Shown piece by piece: positions 50,831 to 61,610 of a stretch of 64,000 nucleotides of DNA. Position 1 is the stretch's first letter. Each line of letters starts with the position of its first letter. The stretch comes from Euphorbia lathyris. Its lineage: Eukaryota > Streptophyta > Magnoliopsida > Malpighiales > Euphorbiaceae. The translations under genes and the position numbers were made by a program. Location of the stretch: the NCBI RefSeq assembly GCF_963576675.1, contig NC_088914.1, positions 21,183,001-21,247,000 of the forward strand, read 5' to 3'. Under the pieces are notes generated by a model. It was not told the origin of the DNA. It ran no database searches and saw only the letters and a list, made by a program, of their open reading frames with translations.

Positions 50831-51919
50831 TTGCATATCCGAGGAGGAAGGATATCATTGTCTAAAAGAGATACACCAGGGTGTATGCAGCTCGCATCAG
50901 GGCGCTCGTCAATTGCAAAGAAGGCCCGGCTACAGGGACTTTACTGGCAGACCATGGATTCCGATGCAATTAGTTTAGTGCGCAAATGCCAGGCATGTCA
51001 AGCACATGCAAATACTCATCACGCACCGGCGGCTCCCCTCAAAAGCATTGTTACACCCTGGCCTTTTGTCGTGTGGGGAATTGATCTGCTCGCCCCCTTT
51101 CCGATAGCTTTAGCACAGAAGCGCTTCGTGGTAGTAGCAGTCGATCATTTCACAAAATGGATTGAGGCAGAAGCTATCGCCAAGATAACCGCCGATAATG
51201 TTATAATCTTCCTCAAGCGAACAATAATATACCAATTCGGAGTCCCTCATTCTTTCATCACAGATAACGTGCGACAATTTGACTGTAATCAATTTCGTGA
51301 TTTCTGCACCGAATGGGGCATCAGAGGTCGCTACACCTCAGTTGCGCATCCTCAAAGTAACGGGCTCACTGAAGTAAGCAACTGAACGATCCTGCGAGGA
51401 ATAAAAGCACACTTTTTTGACAAAGGACAAGCATGGCCCGACCACATCCCAGCGGTATTGTGGTCATATCGCACAACCCCACATTCCGGCACAGGACGGA
51501 CTCCTTTCTTCCTAACCTATGGAGCAGAAGCAATGGCACCCTCCGAAGTCATCCTTCGTTCTCCTCGACAAATCACTTTCGAACAAGCTGACAACAACGA
51601 GGAGCTTGCTGAGGCCGGCGAGCGACTGGAGGAAGAGCGCTTTAATGCCCTGCTCCACATCACGGCGCACAAGCAAAGCTTGGCACGATATCACAACAAG
51701 CGGGTACGACCCCGCACTTTCTAAGTAGGGGACCTTGTGCTCCAGGACGTGACCGCCGCTCAATCCTCGCTCGCCAAGGGAAAGCTTGGACAAACATGGG
51801 AAGGGCCTTACAAAGTTGACACAGTCCTACACAACGGGGCCTACAGGATCGCCTCTTTAGACGGGGTGGTTTTCGACAACAGTTGGAATGTCCAAACATT
51901 GAATAAATATTATCAATAG
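50831..51919 (+). pseudogene. Integrase of element III
   Basis: The zinc-finger end (LYWQTMDSDA, CQACQAH) is followed by the catalytic core: WGIDLLAPFP (first Asp), FGVPHSFITDNVRQF (second Asp; Val replaces the usual Gly) and HPQSNGLTEVSN (Glu). A TGA at 51383-51385 follows EVSN. The chain resumes with AVLWSYRTTPHSGTGRTPFFL and a C-terminal region (KLGQTWEGPYKVDTVLHNGAY) ending at TAG 51917-51919. Another stop (TAA) lies at 51722-51724. The first zinc His residues are missing or shifted. The enzyme would be inactive. Confidence 0.82.
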
Positions 51920-51970
51920 CTCATGTAATCCATCAGTGATAAATCAAATCGTCTGCTTATTAATAGCAGC

Positions 51971-52645
51971 CCCATGTTGTTACCGATTGGCTAGAACGCG
52001 AGCTACCCGATGAGGTCCTCGCCCAAATAACTTCGAATGTTATTTCAAGGCTTCTCGAGCATCTCGAACGCCTCTTAACGATCGTGTAAACAACCCCATA
52101 TTGTTACCGATTGGCTAGAACGTGAGCTACCCAATGAGGTCCTCGCCCAAATAACTCCGAACGTTATTTCAAGGCTTCTCAAGCATCTCGAACGCCTCTT
52201 AACGATCGTGTAAACAACCCCATGTTGTTACCGATTGGCTAGAACGCGAGCTACCCAATGAGGTCCTCGCCCAAATAACTCCGAACATTATTTCAAGGCT
52301 TCTCGAGCATCTCGAACGCCTCTTAACGATCGTGTAAACAACCCCATATTGTTACCGATTGGCTAGAATGCGAGCTACCCAATGAGGTCCTCGCCCAAAT
52401 AACTCCAAACGTTATTTCAAGGTTTCTCGAGCATCTCGAACGCCTCTTAAACGATCGTGTAAACAACCCCATGTTGTTACCGATTGGCTAGAGCACGAGC
52501 TACCCAATGAGGTCCTCGCCCAAATAACGCCAAACGTTATTTCAAGGTTTCTCGAGCATCTCGAACGCCTCTAAACAATCGCGTAAACAACCCCATGTTA
52601 TTACCGATTGACTAAAATGCGAGCTACCCGGTATTGTGCTCGCTC
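51971..52645 (+). repeat. 124-bp tandem repeat array in the 3' region of element III
   Basis: Units begin at CCCAT(G/A)TTGTTACCGATTGG at 51971, 52095, 52219, 52343, 52468 and 52592: five full units and one partial unit, with periods of 124, 124, 124, 125 and 124. Each contains AATAAC-N-CGAACGTTATT-type inverted halves and CTTCTCGAGCATCTCGAACGCC. Such arrays behind pol are known from Tat-lineage elements and can seed satellites. Confidence 0.9.
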
Positions 52646-52770
52646 AACAAGTATGAACTATTAACCAGCATACATTTTTTAAGACAGAAAACAGCATCAC
52701 AAAATTCATAAAACAAAGGATAATACATCGCATCAAAGGCGATCACACAAATACAGGAATTTAAAAACAT

Positions 52771-53271
52771 TCATTCGAGCTGCACATTAACACGATCAGG
52801 GTTAGGGATGGCCTCGTCGTCCATCAAATCTTGATGCACTGCTCGCCAGTCCATACACTCATCGGTATTATATCTGTTCTGCCTGTGATACAAGCATGCC
52901 TTACCAACGTGGGTCACGTGATGGTTCGGATTGGCCGGAACAGGCCCAAGGTAACCTTGCCTAGCAAACTCAAGAAACACTACGCTTCGAGGCTTCAAAG
53001 GGTCGACAAACGTCGAGCCATATGGATGAGACGGTGAAGCATGATGCCCCACTCGTCGATACTCCGTCTCATGAGGAAGATTCATTACCCTTTCCAGCTC
53101 GTCGGCAAGAAGCCTCTTAATCCATGAAGGATGAGGATTCAAAACAGGAGCAACTGTCTCATCAGGATTAAGGTAGACAATACCGTCTTGCGACCAAGTT
53201 TTCTTCTCAGTCGAGGAAAACGCGCTTACAGCCACTTCGCAGGAATCCATCACGGACCCGGTATAGGGCAT
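52771..53271 (-). CDS. Antisense ORF of element III (N-terminus cut by copia VII)
   Basis: A 166-codon minus-strand frame lies between the pol tandem array and the missing 3' LTR, opposite to pol. I do not recognise a family. Its C-terminal part ACLYHRQNRYNTDECMDW (about residues 128-145) resembles the C/Y-X2-H...C zinc-like motif of Tat gag proteins (compare YYKYHKSSGHSTENC in this element). The middle contains HHASPSHPYGSTFVDPL and FARQGYLGPV. The copia insertion at 53274 lies directly upstream of the ATG, so this Met is probably internal and the true N-terminus lies beyond copia VII. Extra antisense ORFs are known in Tat-lineage elements; function unknown. Confidence 0.55.
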   Translation of the reverse strand: MPYTGSVMDSCEVAVSAFSSTEKKTWSQDGIVYLNPDETVAPVLNPHPSWIKRLLADELERVMNLPHETEYRRVGHHASPSHPYGSTFVDPLKPRSVVFLEFARQGYLGPVPANPNHHVTHVGKACLYHRQNRYNTDECMDWRAVHQDLMDDEAIPNPDRVNVQLE

Positions 53272-53273
53272 AG

Positions 53274-54602
53274 TGTTGGTCCCTTATAACGTAACAAGTT
53301 AGTTCCAGGGGGGTTAGGAACTATTTAAAATTTTGTACGTTGAGGCTGACTTCTTTTACTTTGAAAAGGAATTACACAGCGCGCTGAGTGAACTCAAGAC
53401 ACTAGCTTAGTTAACTGGTGACTAAGTCAGCTTCTTTCTTTGAGTCAGGAGATAGCACTTAAGTCTATTCCTGAACTCAGATACTCAATGCACACAACTC
53501 AGCGTGACCTCTTTACTTGGTCAGTTTTGGTTAAGCAAGTAATATATATATTAAAGGAGTTTAAGGTTAGAACGATGTTACTCAGCAGATTTATCCAGGT
53601 TCGGCCTCTACGCCTACGTCCTGTCCCCGGAACACGTTCTGAGCTTTCGAATTCTCTACTGAGCTCTTTAACGGTAGAGCATCAAACCTTTTACAACAAG
53701 AAGCTGAGTATAACAAGAGTACCTTCCTCTATACCTCTACTCACTCCTATTCTATTGCTGAGTACTATAACCGAGTACTCAGCCTCTCCTTTCTAATTCT
53801 AGAAATGATAATAAGTTTGTCCTAAACAACAATTGCTAAGACACTTTAGATGATTGGAAATCACTCTAGACTTTTACACAGTAATATGGAAATTGGTGTA
53901 AGTATTTGCTTTGCTTTTTCTCACAGATTCTTCGAGTAGAAATTTGGTCAGCGTAATGGCTTGTTGAAGATCTGCATCGAATGAAGCAACTGAAAGGCCT
54001 ATTTATAGTGACACTTGAGGTATCGGTTATTTCAAATTTTGAAATAACCGTTGGAGGGAAACGGCTTGATGTCGTTGTCACTCAGTACATGCTCAGTGTC
54101 GTTGGCCAATCAGATTATTGCATCTTCTGTCTTTGGTCAGTGCTGAGCAGCTTTTAGACATACATGCAGAATGTTTCGCCTTTTATGGCAAAGTCTTCCA
54201 GACAGCTTTCTGTGTCTTCTGAACTTTACCCAAAGTAGAAATACTTTGTCTTGAAGTTGTTCCTTGCTCAGCTGTTGTCTTGTACTCTTTGTCGTCCAAC
54301 TCAGCAGCTTCGTTCCGAAGTAGATAAAGAAAGTCTTCCAGATCCTTCTTCATGCTGAGCTGTGTTTTTTCCACAATGACAGCGTTTTGTTTACACGGGC
54401 CCAGTTGTCTTGGACCTTTGACTTTCCTTTGGGCCTTTAGCCTTTCAGTCTTTATGTCTTATAAACAATTTTAACTCAACATTGAACAAACACATTAGTG
54501 TAATAAATCAAAGCATTTAAACTTAGTGTGTTTTAGAATATTTTTAAACATATACTTAAATAATTTTGTCAAATCAAAATCATGTAGAAATGTGTTTCAA
54601 CA
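53274..54602 (-). repeat. 3' LTR of element VII
   Basis: 1329 bp, ending (plus strand) in GTGTTTCAACA. The C-run in the AGTTCC...GGAACT hairpin is only six here. It is homologous to the partial LTR at 63414-64000. Confidence 0.92.
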
Positions 54603-55096
54603 AACTCCCCCATTTTGATGTTGGCAAAACTATTCAGTGAAGAACTTAGTTTTGAGCTCCCCCATGATAGTTGACCTTTTATAACTTAATAAACTCCCCC
54701 GTAAGGGTTGAGCTACTGACACAATTTTACTCTAAACATTTTAAGGTTTAATCGAGTAAGTCCTAGGTCAGTTTTCAAATAAAGGTCAGCTCATGAAACA
54801 TATTCTATTAACTCAGTTTTAAGCGGAAGATTTAACTATCAGAGAGCGCTGAGTATTTTGTTGTTCAATGAGTCTTATAAGACAATGTTTTAATCATACA
54901 AGACAGTGTTAACAGCATACAATCAGAAGACATTAAGAATGATAAACACAATTGATGTATGCAACACATAATAGCTCAGCATCACATAAGATTTTAATCA
55001 AGTTGAAAAATTTGATGCAAGCATAGTATAAATAAGTAGTCAGCATTATACATAACAGGGATACTTAAGACTTAGAAACTAGCTATCCTAACTAAG
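54603..55096 (-). other. 3' untranslated region and purine tract of element VII
   Basis: The minus-strand purine tract CAAAATGGGGGAGTTTG abuts the LTR. Upstream copies GGGGGAGCTC and CGGGGGAGTTT occur at about 54655 and 54696, as in element VI. No frame is present. Confidence 0.75.
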
Positions 55097-57981
55097 CTAT
55101 TTCTTCTTATATATCAGTTTTCCCTTTCCCTTAGGCTGACTACTTCCAGCAGCCTCATGCTGAGTTCTTCCTGTTTGTTCTTTCTCCCCCGTTTTGGCAC
55201 CATCGGGAGGAGGAGGAGGCCTGAAGGTGTTGTTTTGAGCAGCTTCAGATATGCGAGCTGAGAAGTCCTTCAGCTTGCTGGTGCTTTCATTTATGCCATC
55301 AAAGATAGCAATACCATCGTCGAATACCTCTTGAGGCACACCAATTTCAGCAGCGCTGAGGATGCTTAGTGCGTAGGCTTGAGATTTACCCATCCAAGTA
55401 AGTGTATCAGTCAGCGCAGCATAAGCCTGATGAACTGACGCTGAATGTTGGAATGACGTACATGGATAAAGATTTGATGTGTATACTGGAGAATCTCATT
55501 CTGCTTCATCTGGTTAGTGTCCATCTATGCCTTGTTTAGATTCAGAAGACGAACAGCTTCGCCGATCTGTTCTACTGAGCATTGGGAGTAAGAGGAAAGC
55601 TGATGGTTTGTCTTCTCTTGCTCAGTTTGAAGCTGGGTGAATAACTGATGAACTTCGGCAGAAGTTGCATACCCTGAGTTCGCAGCTGACAAGGCTTGAA
55701 ATTGTCCCTGAAGGGAGTTGATATGTTGAACCATGGTCAGTTGGAGTTCAGCCAGCTTTGTTATGGACTCCTGTTTTGGTTGTTGGGCTTGGATATTGAT
55801 CATTACACTCAGCAAATCTTTTAGACCTCGAACCTCGTTGAGAAGTTGAGTGACTTATGGAAGCTGAGTGGACTCATTATCGGCAGACCCAGCAGCAGTG
55901 TCTGAAGTTTGATGAAGGTCTTGGATCAAGGCCTGAGCCGAGTTAATTATCCTTCTAACAGACTCAGTGGCAGTGAGGTAGTTGTATGAGTCTTCATTAG
56001 TTTGACCAGCTGGTGGAGGAGTGAGATTCAGTGCATCATTTGTAGTGCCATTGGGGTCAGTGACTGGTCTTAGTGTTTCAACCTGCACTTGTTCTGTAGA
56101 ATGGAGAGGTGATTGAACAACAGCATTGGATGCAAGTTCAGAGTCAAGCTGAAGCTGACTTTCTGTTGAAGGTTGGATAGGTTCAGTGTTGACTGGAGCA
56201 GGAATTTCCTTAGCCAGCAAAGGGCTAGGTTTAGCATCTGCATTGAGAATTGGCTCGGTGTTAGTTGGGTTCTCAAAAGCATCTAAGTCGGCTTGTTCCT
56301 GTGGAAGAGAAACAGAGGCTTGCTTTTCAGTGTGCTCTGGCAGAGTAGTAGAAGATTTCTTGAAGAATTTTAGCTTTATAGTCGATGGATCGGTGGTTGG
56401 TCTTTTCTGCGTTAAGTCATCCATGACGTCAAGCACAGTTGTTGGGTGTGCCTTGACAAGTCTTCTTCTTTTTCCCTGGGTCCTTGGAGGAGTGGGATCA
56501 GCGTGAATTGATTGAATTGAATGAGATGGAGAATTTACTCCTTCATCAGCATCCTGCTGTTCTATTTGCTCAGCACTTTCTTCTGTAGTCAACTCAGTGT
56601 GAGTTGGCTCAGCATCTTCTTCACTTGCTGTCACCTCAGTGTCATCCTGACCACTCTCTTCTCCTTCTTCTTCTTGCTCATCATCCTGATCTTCCTCATC
56701 TAATTCTTCTTCCAACTGTTCAATGAACTGATCATCCAGTTCAACTTCATCGTTCTGTTGCTCAGCGGTAACACCTTGACTCTGAGTATAGTGAGAGTCG
56801 TCGGGAACAAAGAAGCCAGCAGGAATGACATTGATTGGACTTAACTCCGAAGAGTTCTTCTGCTTCTTACTCAGAGGTTCTTCATCAACGTTTTCCCTTT
56901 CAACTGCCTCAGGCTCATCTTGCCTAGGTCTTTTCTCAGCTGACTTGGCCTCAGCTTGTGCAGTCGTTCCTTTGGACACAATCTTTATCTTCTTTGGAGG
57001 AGGAACAGCGCCCTTAGAGGTGCTTAGCACAGCTTTCCTCTTCCTGTCAACAGGGGCCTTAGTTCTTTTGCCCTTTTTGATTACCGCCCCCTCAGCGTTT
57101 GGGTCAGCAGCACCTTTTGCTTTCTTGATTGGCTGATTAAACTTTAAAGCAAATAGGGAAGCGGCAATAATCTCTGATCCTTTGCCCTTAGTTTCCCCCG
57201 TGAGGTCTACTCGGTGGTCAAGGAGGATTTTGGTAATGAGTGAACCCAGCCTTAAAGTGCCAGTGCTCCTTTGAAAACCGACTATCAAGAATACTGGCAT
57301 GTTGATGGGCTTATATGTCAGCATATGCCATATGAAGCATTGCTTAAAGTTTGTCACTAAGCTGGTGCAATTTATCTTTGGGAAGATGTAATTGGTCAGC
57401 AGGTAGTACGCCATCTTTTGGTGTTGTCCCATTGACGTGCTGGAGATTTCGCCAGCATGGCCAGTCGGTTTACAGAACGTAGTGGAGTACCCAGTAACAT
57501 CCTGATCTCTAGACTTTCTAAGAATGGCTCCTTCATTCTTGAGTTTCAGAAGGCTGGCTAGGTAGGTGGGATTGATGAAGATGGTTTTGTCCTTCACCTT
57601 GGTGGCTAAGTGGTCCTGGTTGTCATCAGCGACACACAGGTTGTGGTAGAATTCCCTTACCAAGTCAGGGTAGGTATTGTAGCTTATTGAGAATAGCTCG
57701 GTCCAGCCATTCTTCGAAATCCACTCACAGAATGGTTGCTCTTTTTCCACAAATTCTTTTGAGAACCACCTTGAGTAGTCAATCTTGTATTCCCTGACAT
57801 TCTCATAGACCTTGGTGTAGGTTCGTTGCTTAGGTTTCTTCGCCTTAGAAGAGTTACCTTAGTCAGTCTGGTTTTTCTTGCTCAGTGTGGTAGCTTTGGT
57901 TTGATCATGCTGGGTAGGAGGCTTAGGGTTTCCAGCAGATAGGTGACCGGCATCGGAGATGTTTACAGAATCGTTCGTCAT
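55097..57981 (-). pseudogene. ORF3 of element VII, broken homologue of the element VI extra ORF
   Basis: It starts at ATG 57981-57979 (NDSVNISDAGH, compare KVSFNISGAGH in VI). It has an in-frame TAA at 57861-57859, then a long open part (57750-55855) with the same domain order: compact region (EQPFCEWISKNGWTELFSI), basic stretch with RKRKA-type signals, acidic block and Gln-rich part. A second TAA at 55857-55855 and a TAG at about 55527 follow, then a deletion with frame change near 55440. The C-terminal 98 codons (55393-55097) are open and basic at the end. Both TAA codons lie where C-to-T changes of CAA are likely. The conserved order supports ORF3 as a real gene of this family. Confidence 0.82.
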
Positions 57982-58083
57982 TTTCGCAGAGAAGATATGA
58001 ATGATTTGAAGTTTTTGAGAGAGAAAATATTTATGCCAGAGAATTCTGTAAGCGTAAAGAGATAAAAATGGGGATTTGCCCAT

Positions 58084-58091
58084 TATTTATA
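58084..58091 (-). promoter_or_regulatory. Putative internal promoter (TATA box) for ORF3 of element VII
   Basis: Minus-strand CTATAAATAATGGG lies about 103 bp before the ORF3 ATG. The upstream block to about 58230 matches element VI, including GCCACCTAGGATGACGT. The TGACGT in VII reads TGATGT in VI. Confidence 0.55.
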
Positions 58092-58476
58092 GAGGTGAGA
58101 GGTGGATCTTATCGTATCCATGTGTCATTTTGTCCTTGGGATTGTCAACCGACAAGGATACTGGCATTTATGACACATTCAGCGCATACGTCATCCTAGG
58201 TGGCTATTCGCGTGCTTTAGCATTAAGTGTAATGGATCGATTTACTCAGTGTTAGAATTCTAATCGTTCTATATTCTGAGCGGTCAGTTTTATACAAATG
58301 GATGGTTTAAGTAATTGGTTTCTTAGTTTGAGATAACTATTCAGTGCGCATATTTGCTCAGTATGTGATATTCATTCATTTAGCATTAAACACTCAGCAT
58401 ACATCTATCCACTCAGCAAGTAATAGCATTCAGCATGGTAATTCACTCAGCATGAATATATATTAAGAACTGGAAT
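58092..58476 (-). other. pol-ORF3 intergenic region of element VII
   Basis: The ORF3-proximal half is the conserved promoter-like block. The pol-proximal half (58260-58476) is rich in CTCAGC/CTGAGT words and more diverged. Confidence 0.65.
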
Positions 58477-59865
58477 TTACTGAAGAGGATTAAACATACC
58501 AATGGCTTCTGTCAGTATGCTGAACTGCTCACGAGCCAGTGGCTTCGTGAAGATATCCGCAAGCTGCTCATCCGTTGGGACATAGGTCAGCTTGATCTCA
58601 CTCTTGAGTACATGGTCTCTAATGAAGTGATGTCTGATGCTGACATGCTTCATCCTGCTGTGCTGAATTGGGTTCTTTGATAGATCAATTGCACTTTTGT
58701 TGTCACATTTGACCTTAATTGTCTTTGTTTGAACACCATAGTCTTCAAGCTGTTGCTTAATCCATAGGACTTGAGCAACACAGCTTCCAGCAGTAATGTA
58801 CTCAGCTTCAGTGGTAGACAAGGCTACTGACGCCTGCTTCCTGCTGAACCAGGATACAAGACAGCTTCCTAGGAAGTGGCATCCTCCAGAGGTGCTTTTT
58901 CGTTCAAGCTTGTCTCGTCCATAGTCAGCGTCAGTGTATCCAATGAGTGTGAAATCATATGTGTTGGGATACCATAAACCTGCGTTCACTGAGCTTTGCA
59001 AATATCTAAGGATTCTTTTTACAGTTATGTAATGAGATTCCTTAGGGTTAGATTGATATCTAGCACAGTAGCATACTGAGAACTGAATGTCCGGTCTACT
59101 TGCTGTTAAGTAAAGTAGAGAGCCTATCATACCTCGATACAATTTGCTGTTGACTGACTTACCATTCTCGTCAACACATAGGACAGTGTCAGTGCCCATA
59201 GGAGTAGATATTGGCTTGCAGTTTTCAAGATCATATTTCTTCAATATCTCCTTAGCATATTTAGCTTGACTTATGAAGATGCCATTTTTTCCTTGTTTGA
59301 TTTGAAGTCTAAGGAAGAAGTTGAGTTCTCCCATCATTGACATTTCAAACTCAGTCTGCATTTGGTTGCTAAATTCCTTGCACATTGACTCATTAGTAGC
59401 ACCGAAAATAATATCATCAACATATATTTGAGCCAGCAGGGTGTCTTTACCCTTTCACTTAATGAATAAGGTTGTATCAGCTTTGCCTCTGATGTAATTT
59501 CTAGTCAGCAGGAAACTGGTCAGCCTCTCATACCAAGCACGTGGTGCTTGCTTGAGGCCATACAAAGCCTTTTTGAGTTTATAAACGTGGTTTGGGAACT
59601 TAGGGTCCTCAAACCCTGGAGGTTGATTAACATAGACTTCCTCATTTACAACTCCATTAAGAAATGCACTCTTAACATCCATTTGAAATAATTTAAAGTT
59701 CATATAAGATGCATATGCACATAAAATTCTAATAGCCTCTAGCCCTACCACTGGGGCAAAGGTCTCACCGTAGTCAATACCTTCTTGCTGACTGTAGCCC
59801 TGAGCTACAAGTCTTGCTTTGTTTCTGACCACGTTCCCTTGTTCATCTAGCTTGTTGCGGAAGAC
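58477..59865 (-). pseudogene. Reverse transcriptase and RNase H of element VII
   Basis: RT wording [40 protein letters not shown] and [19 protein letters not shown] is SIRE-like. The catalytic box IYVDDIIFGA lies just after an in-frame TGA (59457-59455). It continues with MSMMGELNFFLRLQIKQ, KPISTPMGTD and GSLLYLTASRPDIQFSV, then RNase H (YTDADYGRDKLERKSTSGG, STTEAEYITAG, KCDNKSAIDLS) and the tail QLADIFTKPLAREQF. All parts share one frame. This copy preserves the RT part missing in element VI. TGA probably arose from CGA. Confidence 0.9.
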
Positions 59866-61569
59866 CTATCTTGTTCCTATGGTCTTCTGGCCTCTTGGCT
59901 TTGGCACTAGATCCCATACTTCATTTCGTCTGAACTGATCAAATTCTTCTTGCATTGCATTCATCCAGAATTCATCATACTCAGCTTCAGCGAAATTCTT
60001 TGGTTCCTGGATTGAGATGAATGCTACGTTGCTGAGGTATCTCCTGAGTTGATTTCTTGTCATCAGGGTATTCTCAGCGACATCAAGAATAGCACTCTCT
60101 GAGTGTCCTCTTGGTATCCTTATCTCCTTTGGTAGATTGATGTCTTGTGCTGTCTGTGTTTCGACAATCTCTGCAGGTGTAGACTGGTCAGTGAAAATAA
60201 TTTGAGGTTCACTTTTACCTTTGGTCAGCCCTTGAGGGAATGACTCAGCGGCTGTATCTTGATCAGCGGGTACTGAGTGTGGATCATCCTCGGTCAGCGG
60301 CTGATATCTACCTGCAGGGTTAGTTTCGTCGAACTCTACATGTACTGACTCTTCTAAAACTTGAGTTCGTTTATTGAAAACTCTGCATGCTTTGCTGTTT
60401 GTTGAGTAGCCTAAAAAGATAACTTCATCAGCTTTTGAGTCAAACTTAGCTAAGCTATCTTTGGTATTCAAAATAAAACATTTACAGCCAAAGGCCCGAA
60501 AGTATCCAATGTTGGGCTTTCGTCCTTTCCAAAGTTCGTAGGGGGTTTTCTTTAGTATAGGTCTAACAAGAGCCCTATTAAGTATATAGCAAGCTGTGTT
60601 GATAGCTTCTCCCCAAAAGTACTTTGGAAGCCTATGCTCACTCAGCATTGTCCTGGCTATTTCAACCAAGGTTTTGTTCTTCCTTTCAACAACCCCATTT
60701 TGTTGAGGCGTTCTAGGAGCAGAGAAATTATGGTCAATGTCGTTGGTTTCACAGAATTCAACAAACTGTTGGTTCTTGAATTCTCCACCATTATCACTTC
60801 GGATGTGAGCTAACTTAAGGTCTTTATCATTTTCAAGTTTTCTTACCAAATTTGAAAATGTCTCAAAGGTTTCATCATTGCTGCTCAGCAAGATGATCCA
60901 AATGTACTGAGAAAAGTCATCTACAATGACCAAGGAAAATCTTCTTCCACCCAAGCTCAGCGGCTGGACTGGACTGAAGAGATGCAAGTGTAGTAACTCT
61001 AATGGACGCTTAGTTGAGACAATGTTTTTACTATGAAAGGATTGTTTGGTTTGTTTTCCAGCTTGGCAAGCGTGACATAATTGATCTTTTTCAAATTTAA
61101 GTTCTGGCAGTCCCTCAACCAATTGCTTTCTTGCTAATTTGGCCAGGAGGTCCATGCTTACATGACCAAGTCTCCTGTGCCATAGCCAGAAATTTTCTTC
61201 CTTTGAAACTAAGCATACAGTTTTTGAAAACTTTTTCTCTAAGTTCAGCATGAAGACATTATCAATGCGAGGGGCAGTTAAAATTAACTCATTAGTCTTA
61301 CCCTCGAATATTTTACATCCAGTGTCATCAAATATAACTTTTCTCCCATTGTCACATAGCTGAGCTACGCTGAGTAAGTTATATTTGAGTCCGCTGACTA
61401 GGGAGACAGACTCAATAGTAGGATTACCTCCAACGGTTCCTGACCCTACTATCTTACCCTTTTTGTTGTCTCCAAAACTTACGCTTCCTCCTCGTTTACG
61501 CTCAAATGTGATGAACCGAGTTTCATCACCAGTCATATGCCTCGAGCATGCGCTGTCAATATACCACAT
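59866..61569 (-). pseudogene. Protease and integrase of element VII
   Basis: The protease has an intact active site (WYIDSACSRHMTG). The integrase zinc finger (LWHRRLGH ... CHACQAGK) is present. In the core the first catalytic Asp is lost: HLHLFSPVQ where VI has HLDLFGPVQ (His codon at 60984-60982). The other two acidic residues (RSDNGGEFKN, NGVVERKNKTLVEIA) remain. The frame ends at TAG 59868-59866, where VI encodes Trp. In VI the defects are the reverse: integrase residues are intact but protease and RT are lost. Confidence 0.9.
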
Positions 61570-61610
61570 TTTTTACTTCTCAGCACACCTCAGGCTTACC
61601 TGCAATGTAA

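Noticed and set aside
51971..52645. Regular repeats could suggest a CRISPR array
   Set aside because: Units are contiguous 124-bp tandem repeats without unique spacers, in a plant retrotransposon.
53440..53796. 118-codon frame present twice (also 63583-63939)
   Set aside because: It lies inside the two LTRs of element VII and is duplicated only because the LTR is.
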